37,323 nt of DNA from Desulfobulbaceae bacterium UBA2213 (GCA_002327225.1 DCUN01000086.1:1-37323), one strand, 5' to 3'. Positions 8,655 through 16,918 are shown, counted from the stretch's first letter. Notes: generated from the sequence alone by a model not told the origin. Made by a program: numbers and translations.

Positions 8655-9497
8655 ATGCAGTTACAAGGAAAAATCGCCCTGATCCCCGGCGCCTCAAGGG
8701 CAATAGGCAGGGCCATTGCCAGAAAACTGGCCTCGGAAGGAGTCAACCTGATTCTCCCCACCTTTGACTGGCCCGATTCAATCGAGGAAATGGAGGAGGA
8801 ATTCAGGGACTTGAACGTTGACGTCCTGACCATCCCGGTTGATTTGAGAGATCAGCAGCAGGTGCAGGAGATGATGGCCGCTGTCAATAAACGTTTTGGC
8901 GCCCTCCACATTCTTATCAACAATATTGAACGGGGAGGGATGCCTGTAGTCCATGGTTCCTACGACCATGCCCACAACCATGAGCAATGGAATCTGGAAA
9001 TCGACACCACACTCAAGGCCAAATGGTTGTTATTTCATCATTGCCTGCCTCTGATGAAACAGTCTGGAACCGGTGCTGTCGTTAACGTTTCATCCACCTC
9101 CGGTCTGAGCGGAAGAAGCGGGCCGGCCGCTCTTCTCTTTAATGATGCTTACAGCGCGGCGAACAGGGCCGTTTCATCTTTTACTGAAACCTGGGCCAGA
9201 GAGGCCGCACCAACAATACGGGTAAACGAGCTGATGCTCGGCCTGATCCAGCACCGACACGGAGAAGAGACCAGAGGATGGTCAGTTATGAAAGATGAAG
9301 AAAAACAGAAGCTGCTGGCTCATACCCTGCTGCAACGTACTGGAACTGTGGATGAAGTGGCTGACACCATACTGTTTCTGGTACGCGATGCCACCTTTAT
9401 AACCGGCAGCGTTCTGCGTATGGACGGGGGGTTTTGTTTAGGAGGAGAACAGGTTCCGGACATGCCGGAGGGAATCCTGACTCAAGAAAGGCGCTAA
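8655..9497 (+). CDS. Divergent short-chain dehydrogenase/reductase-like protein
   Basis: A Rossmann-fold SDR of 280 residues with AAAGGAG seven bases before the ATG. The nucleotide-binding glycine motif is altered: G12-A-S-R-A16-I-G18, with Ala in place of the middle Gly. NNAG is NNIE (89-92). The active-site region NVSSTSG (144-150) is present and Y166 follows, but the YxxxK lysine is Asn: Y166-S-A-A-N170. There is also extra sequence between the Ser and the Tyr. The C-terminal FITGSVLRMDGGF is standard. The fold is certain, but a normal SDR reaction is doubtful. It is a single gene closed by a strong terminator. FabG-like or pteridine-reductase-like roles are possible but not supported. Confidence 0.85.
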   Translation: MQLQGKIALIPGASRAIGRAIARKLASEGVNLILPTFDWPDSIEEMEEEFRDLNVDVLTIPVDLRDQQQVQEMMAAVNKRFGALHILINNIERGGMPVVHGSYDHAHNHEQWNLEIDTTLKAKWLLFHHCLPLMKQSGTGAVVNVSSTSGLSGRSGPAALLFNDAYSAANRAVSSFTETWAREAAPTIRVNELMLGLIQHRHGEETRGWSVMKDEEKQKLLAHTLLQRTGTVDEVADTILFLVRDATFITGSVLRMDGGFCLGGEQVPDMPEGILTQERR

Positions 9498-9538
9498 CAA
9501 CAAAGGCCTGCTCGTTCCCAGAGCAGGCCTTTGTTGTT
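9496..9538. terminator. Strong bidirectional terminator between SDR and lipoprotein genes
   Basis: Perfect 18-bp stem (AACAACAAAGGCCTGCTC and complement) with a 7-base loop, starting inside the SDR stop codon. The T-rich right arm on the plus strand and the T-rich end on the minus strand allow it to serve both converging genes. Confidence 0.85.
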
Positions 9539-9581
9539 CATACACCAGGGCAATGATCTCAAGCCGGAAGGATCAAAAAAA

Positions 9582-9947
9582 TCATTTTTCCCCACATTCG
9601 GCTTTGGGTAGGATCTCAATAGAGACAATCATATTCTGCTGACCTTCTAATGTATAATGTACCCGCACAGGTTGAAACCTGGCTATCTCCTTGATTGATC
9701 CACCCTTTACAGATGCTTGCTCACTAATTTTCAGGGTAACACGTTCCCCCTTGGGTGGAGCGACAACCATAATACCCTCTTCAAGGGAAATCTTCTGCAC
9801 CTTCCCTTTTACAATCATGACCCCTTCTTGCATCATGGCCGACTCAGCTGCTTCATTCTGAGTAGAAGCACACCCGGAAACCAATAAAGAAAGAGGAAGA
9901 ACCGCCAAAAATAATATTTTAACCCACGGGGCATATAAAGAAAACAT
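9582..9947 (-). CDS. Small exported lipoprotein, function unknown
   Basis: A 121-residue protein starting at the ATG at 9947, which has AGGAGAG four bases upstream; the longer reading frame is rejected for that reason. An N-terminal hydrophobic signal (WVKILFLAVLPLSLLVSG) runs into a lipobox V-S-G-C, so the mature protein should be lipidated. The remaining ~85 residues look like a small beta domain (VMIVKGKVQKISLEEGIMVVAPPKG, VTLKISE, VRVHYTLEG, IVSIEIL). This resembles an OB-like or YgdR-like fold, but no family is recognised. It is convergent with the SDR gene. Confidence 0.8.
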   Translation of the reverse strand: MFSLYAPWVKILFLAVLPLSLLVSGCASTQNEAAESAMMQEGVMIVKGKVQKISLEEGIMVVAPPKGERVTLKISEQASVKGGSIKEIARFQPVRVHYTLEGQQNMIVSIEILPKAECGEK

Positions 9948-10080
9948 GGCACTCTCCTGAAAAAAATATGTATCTCTATACTGGCATTCACTTCCAGTAC
10001 ACTCAACAGCATCTACCATTTAAATATGGAACCAGACCGTTCATGACCTGCACAAGGTCTTGGTTCTTTCATAACGAGCC

Positions 10081-10335
10081 CTAGAGATCCAACACCCACT
10101 CGGGAATATGATGAAGGACATAATTCTGAACAGCAGCCTGCTGCTGTTCCTTGTCCCCAGGTCCAATTTCCTGCAATACTTCCTCAAAGTCAAACCAGCA
10201 AAGCTCACGTTCGTCGTGATCATAGACCGTCAGGATACGCCGATCCTGGTCATGCACATTTTCTTCCTCTTGAATGGCGGCTACAAGCCTGGCCGCTTCC
10301 TGAAAAGGAAGAAATTTCATTTCACTCTCAGCCAT
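10081..10335 (-). CDS. Small acidic protein, function unknown
   Basis: 84 residues from the ATG at 10335, with GAGG/AAGG upstream; a GTG one codon earlier is equally readable. It is acidic and soluble, with no signal peptide, cysteine pairs or membrane segment. It reads as a helix (FQEAARLVAAIQEEENVHDQD), a beta hairpin (RRILTVYDHDERELCWFDFEEVL) and a Gln-rich helix. No family recognised. It lies just after the rpmB terminator, so it may be expressed by read-through or from its own promoter. No promoter was identified. Confidence 0.6.
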   Translation of the reverse strand: MAESEMKFLPFQEAARLVAAIQEEENVHDQDRRILTVYDHDERELCWFDFEEVLQEIGPGDKEQQQAAVQNYVLHHIPEWVLDL

Positions 10336-10353
10336 CACCTTTACCTCAAACGT

Positions 10354-10385
10354 AAAAAGGCGAGATGGACTACTCCACTCGCCTT
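10354..10385 (-). terminator. Rho-independent terminator of rpmB
   Basis: On the minus strand AAGGCGAG pairs with CTCGCCTT across a 13-base loop that itself holds TGGA/TCCA, followed by a run of T (10354-10358). It sits 21 bases after the rpmB stop. Confidence 0.75.
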
Positions 10386-10406
10386 CAACAAATTATAAAG
10401 ACGACC

Positions 10407-10604
10407 TCAAGCAGCAGGCTTAACAACAGAACCAGATCGGATACATCGCGTACAGACCCGGGCTCTCACAGCGCTGCCACTTGCAGCAACCATATGCACC
10501 TTTTTCAAGTTTGGCAGCCAGCGCCGACGAGTTTTATTATTGGCATGGGAAACATTATTCCCGGTAACAGGCCCTTTTCCACAAATCTGACATACTTTTG
10601 CCAT
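10407..10604 (-). CDS. rpmB: 50S ribosomal protein L28
   Basis: A 65-residue protein of the large ribosomal subunit. It begins AKVCQICGKGPVTGNNVSHANNKTRR, the L28 signature, with the zinc-type Cys pattern C5/C8 (CQIC) and a later CTRC pair. The ATG at 10604 has GGAG six bases upstream; the GTG one codon before it is unlikely to be used. Unlike in many bacteria, rpmG is not adjacent. A terminator follows immediately. Confidence 0.97.
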   Translation of the reverse strand: MAKVCQICGKGPVTGNNVSHANNKTRRRWLPNLKKVHMVAASGSAVRARVCTRCIRSGSVVKPAA

Positions 10605-11073
10605 CACTCTCTCCTTCTCTTGCTTGTCAAGCCCTTTTCCATTCCAGGAAAAAATAACAATCAGGCATATTAAATATCAATAACGTGTTCAACGAATAAC
10701 CACGACTTAAAAACCTTTATTTATACTCATTGTCTATCCAAATAGCAAGATTTTTTCTTTAAGATTACCGTCAGAAAAAGAAGAGAATGCGCCTTCACCC
10801 TAAATCATGGCAAATCAAGACCTGTGTTACAAGGTCGAACACACAATTATAAAGAGCATATCTTTACACCACCCGATTACAGATGATACAGATGCGAGAT
10901 GCATTGTTTTTAAAAAATTGAATTAAATAAAATTTCTTAGTATCCTATTTTATTTAATTCGTGTAATTTACAAAATAATTTTATAATATCTAGATAAACA
11001 TTTTTTTATTGTCATCACCCCCTAGAAATGATAATCAGGACAATAGTTAATAATATTTCTCAAACAGGATCCT
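10605..11073. other. AT-rich intergenic region between divergent rpmB and resB
   Basis: 469 bases without a gene. It holds two dyads: TGTGTT-N9-AACACA at 10823-10843, and a perfect 14-bp AT-rich inverted repeat at 10920-10933/10947-10960. The second dyad overlaps a possible resB promoter, TTGAAT (10918-10923), 17 bases, TATCCT (10941-10946). No convincing small ORF or structured RNA was seen. Confidence 0.6.
10918..10960 (+). promoter_or_regulatory. Possible resB promoter inside a 14-bp dyad
   Basis: TTGAAT, 17-base spacer, TATCCT (each 4 of 6 against sigma-70). The perfect inverted repeat GAATTAAATAAAAT / ATTTTATTTAATTC with a 13-base loop spans both elements, which would suit an operator. 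AT richness lowers confidence. Confidence 0.35.
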
Positions 11074-12396
11074 ATGAAAAATAACAATTCAATCTGGGAC
11101 TTTTTCGCATCAGTTAAACTCGCCCTTTCCACCCTTTTCCTTCTCTCCATAACCTCGATCATCGGGACAATTATCCCCCAGAAAGAGACGGCTCAGCAGT
11201 ATATAGAGAGATACGGAGAGGCTACCGCCAACCTGTTTCAAATCCTCTCTTTCACTCCAGACATGTACAGCTCGGTGTGGTTTCAATCTCTTCTTGGCCT
11301 GCTCTGTTTTAATATCATTATCTGCAGCCTGGACAGATTTCCTGGAGTCTGGCGCCAGATCAAGGCGGACAATCTCAACACCCCTCTTAATCGCCTGGAA
11401 AAAATGACGCCGCAGCACCAGTGGCAGTCGCACAATCCTCCAGAGTCTGTTGCCAGCTCCCTGAAGAGCTCCCTCAACACCAGTGGCTGGAAGGCTGAAG
11501 AACGCACAGTGGACAATGGCATCCTGCTTTTTGCTCAGAAAGGCGCCATGACACGCACCGGCGTGTACATTGTGCATGCCTCAATCCTGGTGATCTTTAT
11601 CGGGGCAATCATCGGCTCCGCCCTTGGCTTCAAGGGCAGTGTCATGCTGCCTGAGACAAGAGCCACCGACAAGATCTACACCTTTGACACACAAACCCCG
11701 GTTGCCCTGGGCTTTGAAGTCCGTTGTGACCGCTTTAACATTGAATTTTATGACAACGGGATGCCCAAGTCCTACCGCTCACAACTCACCGTCCTGGAAA
11801 ATGGAAAAGTGGTCAAAGAGAAAGCCATTGTGGTCAATGACCCGCTTGTCCATAAGGGAATCACTTTTTATCAATCAAGCTATCAACCATATCAAGAGTT
11901 CATGTTAACTATCACCAATAAAAAAACTGGTGTTAGCGAAACAGCGATTGTCTCATATCAAGAACAGCACAGCTTTAAAGAAAGTGGTCTTCGCTCTGGC
12001 ATTATCAACGCGGAAGGACGTGGGGAGAATATCAGCAGAATGAAGATATGGTTTACCGATGACAAAGGCGAGCCCTCCCTTTTCTGGCTTGATGATGGTG
12101 AGCAGGTTACAGTGGAGCGAACAACAAACAACTATACCGTGTCGGCAAAACAGATGTATGCCACCGGCCTGCAGGTTGCTAAAGACCCTGGCGTATGGAC
12201 GGTTTACACCGGTTGCTTCATGATGATTTTGGGCCTCATCGTTGCCTTTTTCATGTCGCATCAGCGTATCTGGCTTTATATCCGTGAGGAAGAAGACAAC
12301 ACAAGCTCTATCTTGATGGCAGGAAATGCCAATAAGAACAAGGCTGGCTTCGAGAGCACCTTGCAGGCACTAGCAGAGAGAATCAATAAGGTTTAA
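11074..12396 (+). CDS. resB: Cytochrome c biogenesis protein ResB/Ccs1 (System II)
   Basis: One half of the System II heme-attachment machine. It handles periplasmic heme delivery and apocytochrome reduction together with CcsA. 440 residues. The N-terminus has two membrane segments (about 13-34 and 68-86) around the family motif IGTIIPQ. A third segment follows at about 162-184 with a conserved His (H168 in GVYIVHASIL). A large periplasmic domain comes next (VVNDPLVHKGITFYQSSYQP is a family hallmark), with a last segment near 371-393 (VYTGCFMMILGLIVAFF). The ATG at 11074 has AGGA upstream. ccsA follows 74 bases on. The pair would serve the c-type cytochromes in this window (tetraheme protein, NrfH, NrfA, heme-binding kinase). 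Confidence 0.95.
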   Translation: MKNNNSIWDFFASVKLALSTLFLLSITSIIGTIIPQKETAQQYIERYGEATANLFQILSFTPDMYSSVWFQSLLGLLCFNIIICSLDRFPGVWRQIKADNLNTPLNRLEKMTPQHQWQSHNPPESVASSLKSSLNTSGWKAEERTVDNGILLFAQKGAMTRTGVYIVHASILVIFIGAIIGSALGFKGSVMLPETRATDKIYTFDTQTPVALGFEVRCDRFNIEFYDNGMPKSYRSQLTVLENGKVVKEKAIVVNDPLVHKGITFYQSSYQPYQEFMLTITNKKTGVSETAIVSYQEQHSFKESGLRSGIINAEGRGENISRMKIWFTDDKGEPSLFWLDDGEQVTVERTTNNYTVSAKQMYATGLQVAKDPGVWTVYTGCFMMILGLIVAFFMSHQRIWLYIREEEDNTSSILMAGNANKNKAGFESTLQALAERINKV

Positions 12397-12470
12397 CAGT
12401 TCTGTGTTAAGTTTTAACCTTTCATTTTTCCTGACAAATACTTAAAACTTCATGCAACGGGGTTAATTCC

Positions 12471-13325
12471 ATGGAAAGTTCGCAACTTATCGGTATCACA
12501 ACATTTACCTACCTTTTTTCCACCATTCTCTATGCCGCTATTTTCATCTTCAAGGCAAAGCGACTGGAAACCACCGCAACGATCTTTACCGTCATCGCTC
12601 TTCTGATTCAAACGGCTGGCATCGGGCTTAGATGGATGGAATCCTACCAGATGGGAATCGGCCGCGCCCCCCTTACTAATATGTACGAATCCGTGGTCTT
12701 TTTTGCCTGGACCATTATTTTTATTTATCTGATTATTGAATGGAGATTCAAGACCAGGGTCATTGGGGCATTCGCCGTCCCCTTCGCCTTCCTGGCCATG
12801 GCCTACGCCTCTTTTTCTTCAGAGATCACCAAGGAAATCTCTCCCCTGATTCCCGCCCTGCAATCAAACTGGCTGATCGCCCACGTTGTCACCTGCTTTA
12901 TCGGCTATGCAGCCTTTGCCATAGCGGCAGCACTGGGGATCATGTACCTGATCAAGAATACCAGTGAAACGCGCCAGTCAACCAATGACACCACCCTGCT
13001 GGGTTCCCTGCCACCCTTAAAGGTTATTGATGACATCACCCATAAGACCATGGTCTTCGGCTTCCTCTGGCTGTCTATAGGGATTATCACCGGCGCCATC
13101 TGGGCCAACTCTGCCTGGGGAACTTACTGGAGTTGGGACCCCAAAGAAACCTGGTCACTGATCACCTGGTTCTTCTATGCCATCACCCTGCATGCCCGTT
13201 ACACCAGAGGCTGGGGAGGCACACGCATTGCATGGCTGGCACTCATCGGCTTCATATCAGTACTGTTCACCTACTATGGCGTCAATTTCCTGCTTTCAGG
13301 TCTGCACAGTTATGGCGCAAACTAA
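12471..13325 (+). CDS. ccsA: Cytochrome c biogenesis protein CcsA/ResC (System II)
   Basis: Integral membrane heme-handling protein and partner of ResB. It has 284 residues with about eight hydrophobic segments. The tryptophan-rich periplasmic WWD loop is clear: WGTYWSWDPKETWSLITW near residues 215-232. Conserved histidines in flanking segments (WLIAHVVTCF, ITLHARYTRGW) would be the external heme ligands. Length and architecture match CcsA rather than the longer CcmF. It starts at the ATG at 12471 and is translated from the resB transcript or a weak site in the 74-base gap. Confidence 0.95.
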   Translation: MESSQLIGITTFTYLFSTILYAAIFIFKAKRLETTATIFTVIALLIQTAGIGLRWMESYQMGIGRAPLTNMYESVVFFAWTIIFIYLIIEWRFKTRVIGAFAVPFAFLAMAYASFSSEITKEISPLIPALQSNWLIAHVVTCFIGYAAFAIAAALGIMYLIKNTSETRQSTNDTTLLGSLPPLKVIDDITHKTMVFGFLWLSIGIITGAIWANSAWGTYWSWDPKETWSLITWFFYAITLHARYTRGWGGTRIAWLALIGFISVLFTYYGVNFLLSGLHSYGAN

Positions 13326-13435
13326 CGGCACAAGAGTGTAAGCCTTTTGCAAGAGCCTTGTGTGAAAAATATCTGATCTCCATAAGCCTTTAAATATGGC
13401 GTAACGACCGCTTACTCCATACATGTGTGTTTATC

Positions 13436-13453
13436 AAATCAGAATGCTGATTT
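13436..13453. repeat. Dyad next to the -35 of the tetraheme cytochrome promoter
   Basis: Perfect inverted repeat AAATCAG-AATG-CTGATTT, ending one base before the TTGACA at 13455. The position suits an activator or repressor site. Confidence 0.5.
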
Positions 13454-13454
13454 C

Positions 13455-13483
13455 TTGACAAAAAAAGAGGTAGCGGGTATATA
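13455..13483 (+). promoter_or_regulatory. Sigma-70 promoter of the tetraheme cytochrome gene
   Basis: TTGACA (6 of 6), a 17-base spacer and TATATA, followed by TTATAAAT. It lies 79 bases upstream of the ATG, with a GGGGAG ribosome site. This is among the best promoter matches in the window. Confidence 0.8.
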
Positions 13484-13508
13484 TTATAAATTATAAAAAT
13501 TTATGTGA

Positions 13509-13524
13509 GTGAATAGTCATTCAC
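13509..13524. promoter_or_regulatory. Dyad in the 5' leader of the tetraheme cytochrome gene (operator candidate)
   Basis: Perfect palindrome GTGAAT-AGTC-ATTCAC, about 20 bases after the predicted transcription start. Its shape (TGAAT...ATTCA) resembles operators of TetR/AcrR-type repressors; as RNA the stem would be short. Confidence 0.45.
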
Positions 13525-13561
13525 CTACGCTGTTCAATTATTAAAATAAAAGGGGAGTATT

Positions 13562-13954
13562 ATGAAAAAAACCGTAATGTACGCCGCTGCCTTTGCTCTG
13601 ACACTGGGCCTGGGATTTACCGCTAACGCCATGGCCGACAAAGGCCCTGCTGATATAACCCTGCAGGCCACTATTGATGCCGCTGCCAAAGCCAAACCAG
13701 CCATCTTCCCACACGCCAAGCATCAGGCAACACTTACCTGTGGCGAATGCCATCACGGAAAAGACGCTGCCGGCAAGCAGGTTGCCTATACAGAGGGCAT
13801 GAAGATCGAAAAGTGTGAATCCTGCCATAACAAGGCTGCCGGCATGGCGAATGCCAAAGTCACAACCTTCAAGGATGCCGCCCATGTTAACTGCAAAGGA
13901 TGCCATACTGAAAAGAAGGCTGGTCCTACCAAATGTGGTGAGTGCCACAAATAA
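13562..13954 (+). CDS. Periplasmic tetraheme cytochrome c (cytochrome c3-like)
   Basis: A 130-residue precursor with a Sec signal peptide (MKKTVMYAAAFALTLGLGFTANAMA), leaving a mature protein of about 105 residues. It has four CxxCH motifs: CGECH, CESCH, CKGCH and CGECH. Four extra histidines (two in FPHAKH, one in CHHGK, one in AAHVN) could act as distal ligands, which is the bis-His pattern of class III cytochromes. These carry electrons between periplasmic hydrogenases or formate dehydrogenases and membrane complexes in sulfate/sulfur reducers. All four sites are CxxCH, whereas classical c3 often has two CxxxxCH sites. The Ala/Lys-rich start of the mature protein is unremarkable. It follows resB-ccsA but has its own promoter. 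Confidence 0.92.
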   Translation: MKKTVMYAAAFALTLGLGFTANAMADKGPADITLQATIDAAAKAKPAIFPHAKHQATLTCGECHHGKDAAGKQVAYTEGMKIEKCESCHNKAAGMANAKVTTFKDAAHVNCKGCHTEKKAGPTKCGECHK

Positions 13955-13988
13955 GAAGAATCACTTCTTATCAGCATTCTCGCTTCAT

Positions 13989-14032
13989 GCATAAAAAAAG
14001 GCCGTCTTGAAAAAGACGGCCTTTTTTTATGC
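13989..14032. terminator. Bidirectional terminator between tetraheme cytochrome and glyS
   Basis: Perfect 20-bp stem with a GAAA loop. GGCCGTCTT is flanked by A7 on the left and T7 on the right, so both strands end in a T run. Confidence 0.95.
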
Positions 14033-14080
14033 TATGCTCTTCACATGGAGGACACAGGCTCAGCGCCCGGAAGATGTTTC

Positions 14081-16156
14081 TTACGAGACCGTCATCTTTG
14101 AGATATCACCGATCTGGAGGAAAAGCTGGGAAATGGCCGTCAGCAGATTCAAACGGTTAGTTCGGATCTGCTCATCATCAACCATAACCATTACCGACTC
14201 GAAAAACAGATCCACCGGCTCCTTCAGGGCCAGCATGCCAGCAAGTGCCTGGCCGTACTCTTTGCTGGCCAACAGGGGTTGCACCATCGTTGCAATATTG
14301 CTATAAACGTCCGCAAGTTTTCGTTCAGCCTCTTCCACCAGAAACGCCGAAACAACCTCGCCTCCCTGATGGTCTTTAATGATATTACGAATCCGCTTGA
14401 ATGCTGCCGCAAGAACAGCAAAGGACTCATCATTACGCATAGCAGCAAGGGCGTCAACCTTCTTCTTGCAATCATTGACATCATCAAAGCCAAGGGAGCA
14501 CACTGCCTCCACCGCCTCCTGATCAATCCCGCTGGCCACCGCATCATTGACAAAACGTCCCTGGATAAAGGCCATAACCGCATCAACGGTCACAGCGCTG
14601 CCATCAACCTTATTGCCATACAAGGCCAGGGCTTTATAGACCATTTCCCGAAGCGACAGGCTATAGCCACGGTCACCAACAATATGCAGCAGAGCAAGGG
14701 CTAGTCGGCGCAGGCCAAAAGGATCGGTAGTACCGGTTGGTTGCTGGCCGATACCGAAGCAGCCGACCAGTGTGTCAAGCCGATCAGCCAGACCAATCAG
14801 GGCGCCAAGGGTAGAAGCAGGCAGCGCTGAACCGGCCCTCTTAGGCAGGTAGTGCTCACGGATGGCCAGGGCAACCTCTGCATTCTCTCCATCACCCAGG
14901 GCATAGGCCGCTCCCATATCGCCCTGCAAGGTAGGGAATTCCCCAACCATATTGGTCAGAAGGTCAATCTTGCACAGCCTTGCTGCCCGTCGCGCGGCAT
15001 CAATATATTGCGGCGCCAGTTTCTCCGCCAAGAGAGCTGCCAGTTTAATCAGGCGCTCACTCTTTTCCAGCATGGTTCCCAGTCTTGCCTGAAAGATAAT
15101 CCCGACGAGATCGGAAAAACGATCATCAAGCCGTCTCTGCCGGTCAGCGCCAAAGAAAAACAAGGCGTCTTCAAGCCGAGCCCGCAACACACGTTCGTGT
15201 CCCGTTCTCGTCAAGGCGATATCGGTGACCCGTGTATTATTTACCGCCACAAAAAAGGGGAGCAGCTTCCCATGCGTATCAAGTACTGGAAAATATTTCT
15301 GATGCTCACGCATGGAGGTGATAAGCACCTCATCGGGCAATTCCAGAAAACGCTCATCAAAGGCCCCGCAGACCCCGAAAGGACACTCCACAAGATTGGT
15401 GACCGTATCAACCAGGGCCTCATCAAGAGCCAGGTGAGCGCCTGAAAGACCGGGAGTCTCAGCCACTGCCCGCTCAATCTCTTCCAGTACCCTTTGACGA
15501 CGACGGACAGGATCCACCAGGACATGGGCGGCCTCAAGTTGCTGTTCGTAGCTTGCAGCACTTTGAGTCTGGATAAGAGCCGGGGCCATGAAACGATGGC
15601 CACGACTGCTCTGTGAAGAGATAATCCCATCAAGAGAGAGGTTGATACCCTCCGCACCATAGAGGGCGACCAACCATTGAACAGGACGGGCAAAGGTGTT
15701 GCTGTTAGATCCCCACTTCATTGATTTAGCAAATGAGAATTCAGCAAGAAGCCCACGAAGAAGATCGGGCAGGAGCTCTGAGGTCTGTACGCCTGCCACC
15801 TCTCTGACCAGCAGCAGATATTCACCCTTTGTTGTCTTCACAATCCGGAGATCGGAGGCTTGAGCGCCCTTGGAGCGGGCAAAACCCTGGGCCGCTTTGC
15901 TGAATGCGCCATCAGCATCAAGACCGGCCTTTGTGGAAGGACCCATGAGTTCTTCAAGGCGATCAGGTTGCCGCTCTACAAGGTCATGAACTATTAACGC
16001 CAGGCGTCGGGCAGTCCCTGCCACTTTTACCTGCCCGAAAGTAAGCTGCAGCTCTTCAGCCTTCCTGATAAAATTCTGCTGAAATTGTTCAAGGGCAGGA
16101 AGGATAAAACCAGCGGGAAGTTCTTCAGTACCTATTTCAAAGAGAAGATCGGCCAT
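14081..16156 (-). CDS. glyS: Glycyl-tRNA synthetase beta subunit
   Basis: The beta chain of the alpha2beta2 bacterial glycyl-tRNA synthetase. It carries tRNA-binding regions and needs the alpha chain (GlyQ) for activity. The 691-residue length is normal. The N-terminus MADLLFEIGTEELPAGFI, the motif MKWG and RPVQWLVALYG are typical. So are HQKYFPV, the HD-like region with IGLADRLDTLVGCFGIGQQPTGTTDPFGLRR and the C-terminal anticodon-binding FFESVMVMVDDEQIRTNRLNLL. glyQ is not next to it; the upstream gene is the FolE2-like protein 21 bases away, so the two subunits are encoded apart. Confidence 0.97.
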   Translation of the reverse strand: MADLLFEIGTEELPAGFILPALEQFQQNFIRKAEELQLTFGQVKVAGTARRLALIVHDLVERQPDRLEELMGPSTKAGLDADGAFSKAAQGFARSKGAQASDLRIVKTTKGEYLLLVREVAGVQTSELLPDLLRGLLAEFSFAKSMKWGSNSNTFARPVQWLVALYGAEGINLSLDGIISSQSSRGHRFMAPALIQTQSAASYEQQLEAAHVLVDPVRRRQRVLEEIERAVAETPGLSGAHLALDEALVDTVTNLVECPFGVCGAFDERFLELPDEVLITSMREHQKYFPVLDTHGKLLPFFVAVNNTRVTDIALTRTGHERVLRARLEDALFFFGADRQRRLDDRFSDLVGIIFQARLGTMLEKSERLIKLAALLAEKLAPQYIDAARRAARLCKIDLLTNMVGEFPTLQGDMGAAYALGDGENAEVALAIREHYLPKRAGSALPASTLGALIGLADRLDTLVGCFGIGQQPTGTTDPFGLRRLALALLHIVGDRGYSLSLREMVYKALALYGNKVDGSAVTVDAVMAFIQGRFVNDAVASGIDQEAVEAVCSLGFDDVNDCKKKVDALAAMRNDESFAVLAAAFKRIRNIIKDHQGGEVVSAFLVEEAERKLADVYSNIATMVQPLLASKEYGQALAGMLALKEPVDLFFESVMVMVDDEQIRTNRLNLLTAISQLFLQIGDISKMTVS

Positions 16157-16177
16157 AATAGAATGTAGAAGATATAA

Positions 16178-16918
16178 TTAAGAAGAATAAGAAGTCGTGG
16201 CAGAGGTAGAATAACCTTCAAAAAGATTCTCTACCGTTACCGAAAACCATTTTAGAGCAGATAAATCGGCAAGACGAACGCCAATGTGCCGGGTAAGTGA
16301 TTCCACAGATAAGGATCCCTGCAAATCCTGGCAGCTCTGCTCCTGCTCCTGACCAATAACCTGTTCAATGGCCTGTTCAACCAGGGTGATAATATCTTCA
16401 ATCCAGACGAAATGGCGGAACCTGACCGCCACAACCGCATGGCCCCAATGGCCAAGAGATCTTGGCAATCCAGCAACCGTCATTTCTTTCAATGGTAATG
16501 AGACAGGGACGGTAAACTGAAACTCAAGATCATCACTTTTCTCAAGAGAGCCATGCATCCGACATTCATACCGGCAGGCATTCAAGGCCTCAGGGTTCTG
16601 TTTTCCAGGCAGAAAATAGGTAAATGCCATCTCCACGTGGGCAGCCTCTGCCTCCAGCCGCTCTTTCATCTCCTCAAGGATATGATGAAAACTCCCCAGG
16701 TCAATCTGGCCATGAAAGCGATTGAGGATCTCGACAAAACGGCTCATATGCGTCCCCTTGAACCGATGGGGAAGATTCACATACATGTTGACGGTGGCCA
16801 CCGTATGCTGACGCTTTCTCGCCTTATCCAGCACTGTTATGGGATACGAGATGGTCTTGACTCCGACCTTTTTGATATTGATGCGTCTGTGGTCCAGCTC
16901 GCTCTGGATATCTTTCAT
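16178..16918 (-). CDS. FolE2 (GTP cyclohydrolase IB)-like protein lacking catalytic motifs
   Basis: 246 residues that start exactly like FolE2/MptA: MKDIQSELDHRRINIKKVGVKTISYPI, then TVATVNMYVNLPHRFKGTHMSRFVEILNRFHG and LEAEAAHVEMAFTYFLPGKQ. However, the region that in FolE2 reads VTTLCPCSKEIS...GAHNQR is here VPVSLPLKEMTVAGLPRSLGHW. Both cysteines are gone and only the His (H157) remains. The C-terminal ENxESIHxH signature is changed to ENLFEGYSTS, so those histidines are missing. No frameshift restores the motif. True FolE2 makes dihydroneopterin triphosphate for folate or queuosine; this protein may be inactive or have a new role. It lies 98 bases after the response regulator and 21 bases before glyS. 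The comparison is from memory of the family. Confidence 0.75.
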   Translation of the reverse strand: MKDIQSELDHRRINIKKVGVKTISYPITVLDKARKRQHTVATVNMYVNLPHRFKGTHMSRFVEILNRFHGQIDLGSFHHILEEMKERLEAEAAHVEMAFTYFLPGKQNPEALNACRYECRMHGSLEKSDDLEFQFTVPVSLPLKEMTVAGLPRSLGHWGHAVVAVRFRHFVWIEDIITLVEQAIEQVIGQEQEQSCQDLQGSLSVESLTRHIGVRLADLSALKWFSVTVENLFEGYSTSATTSYSS

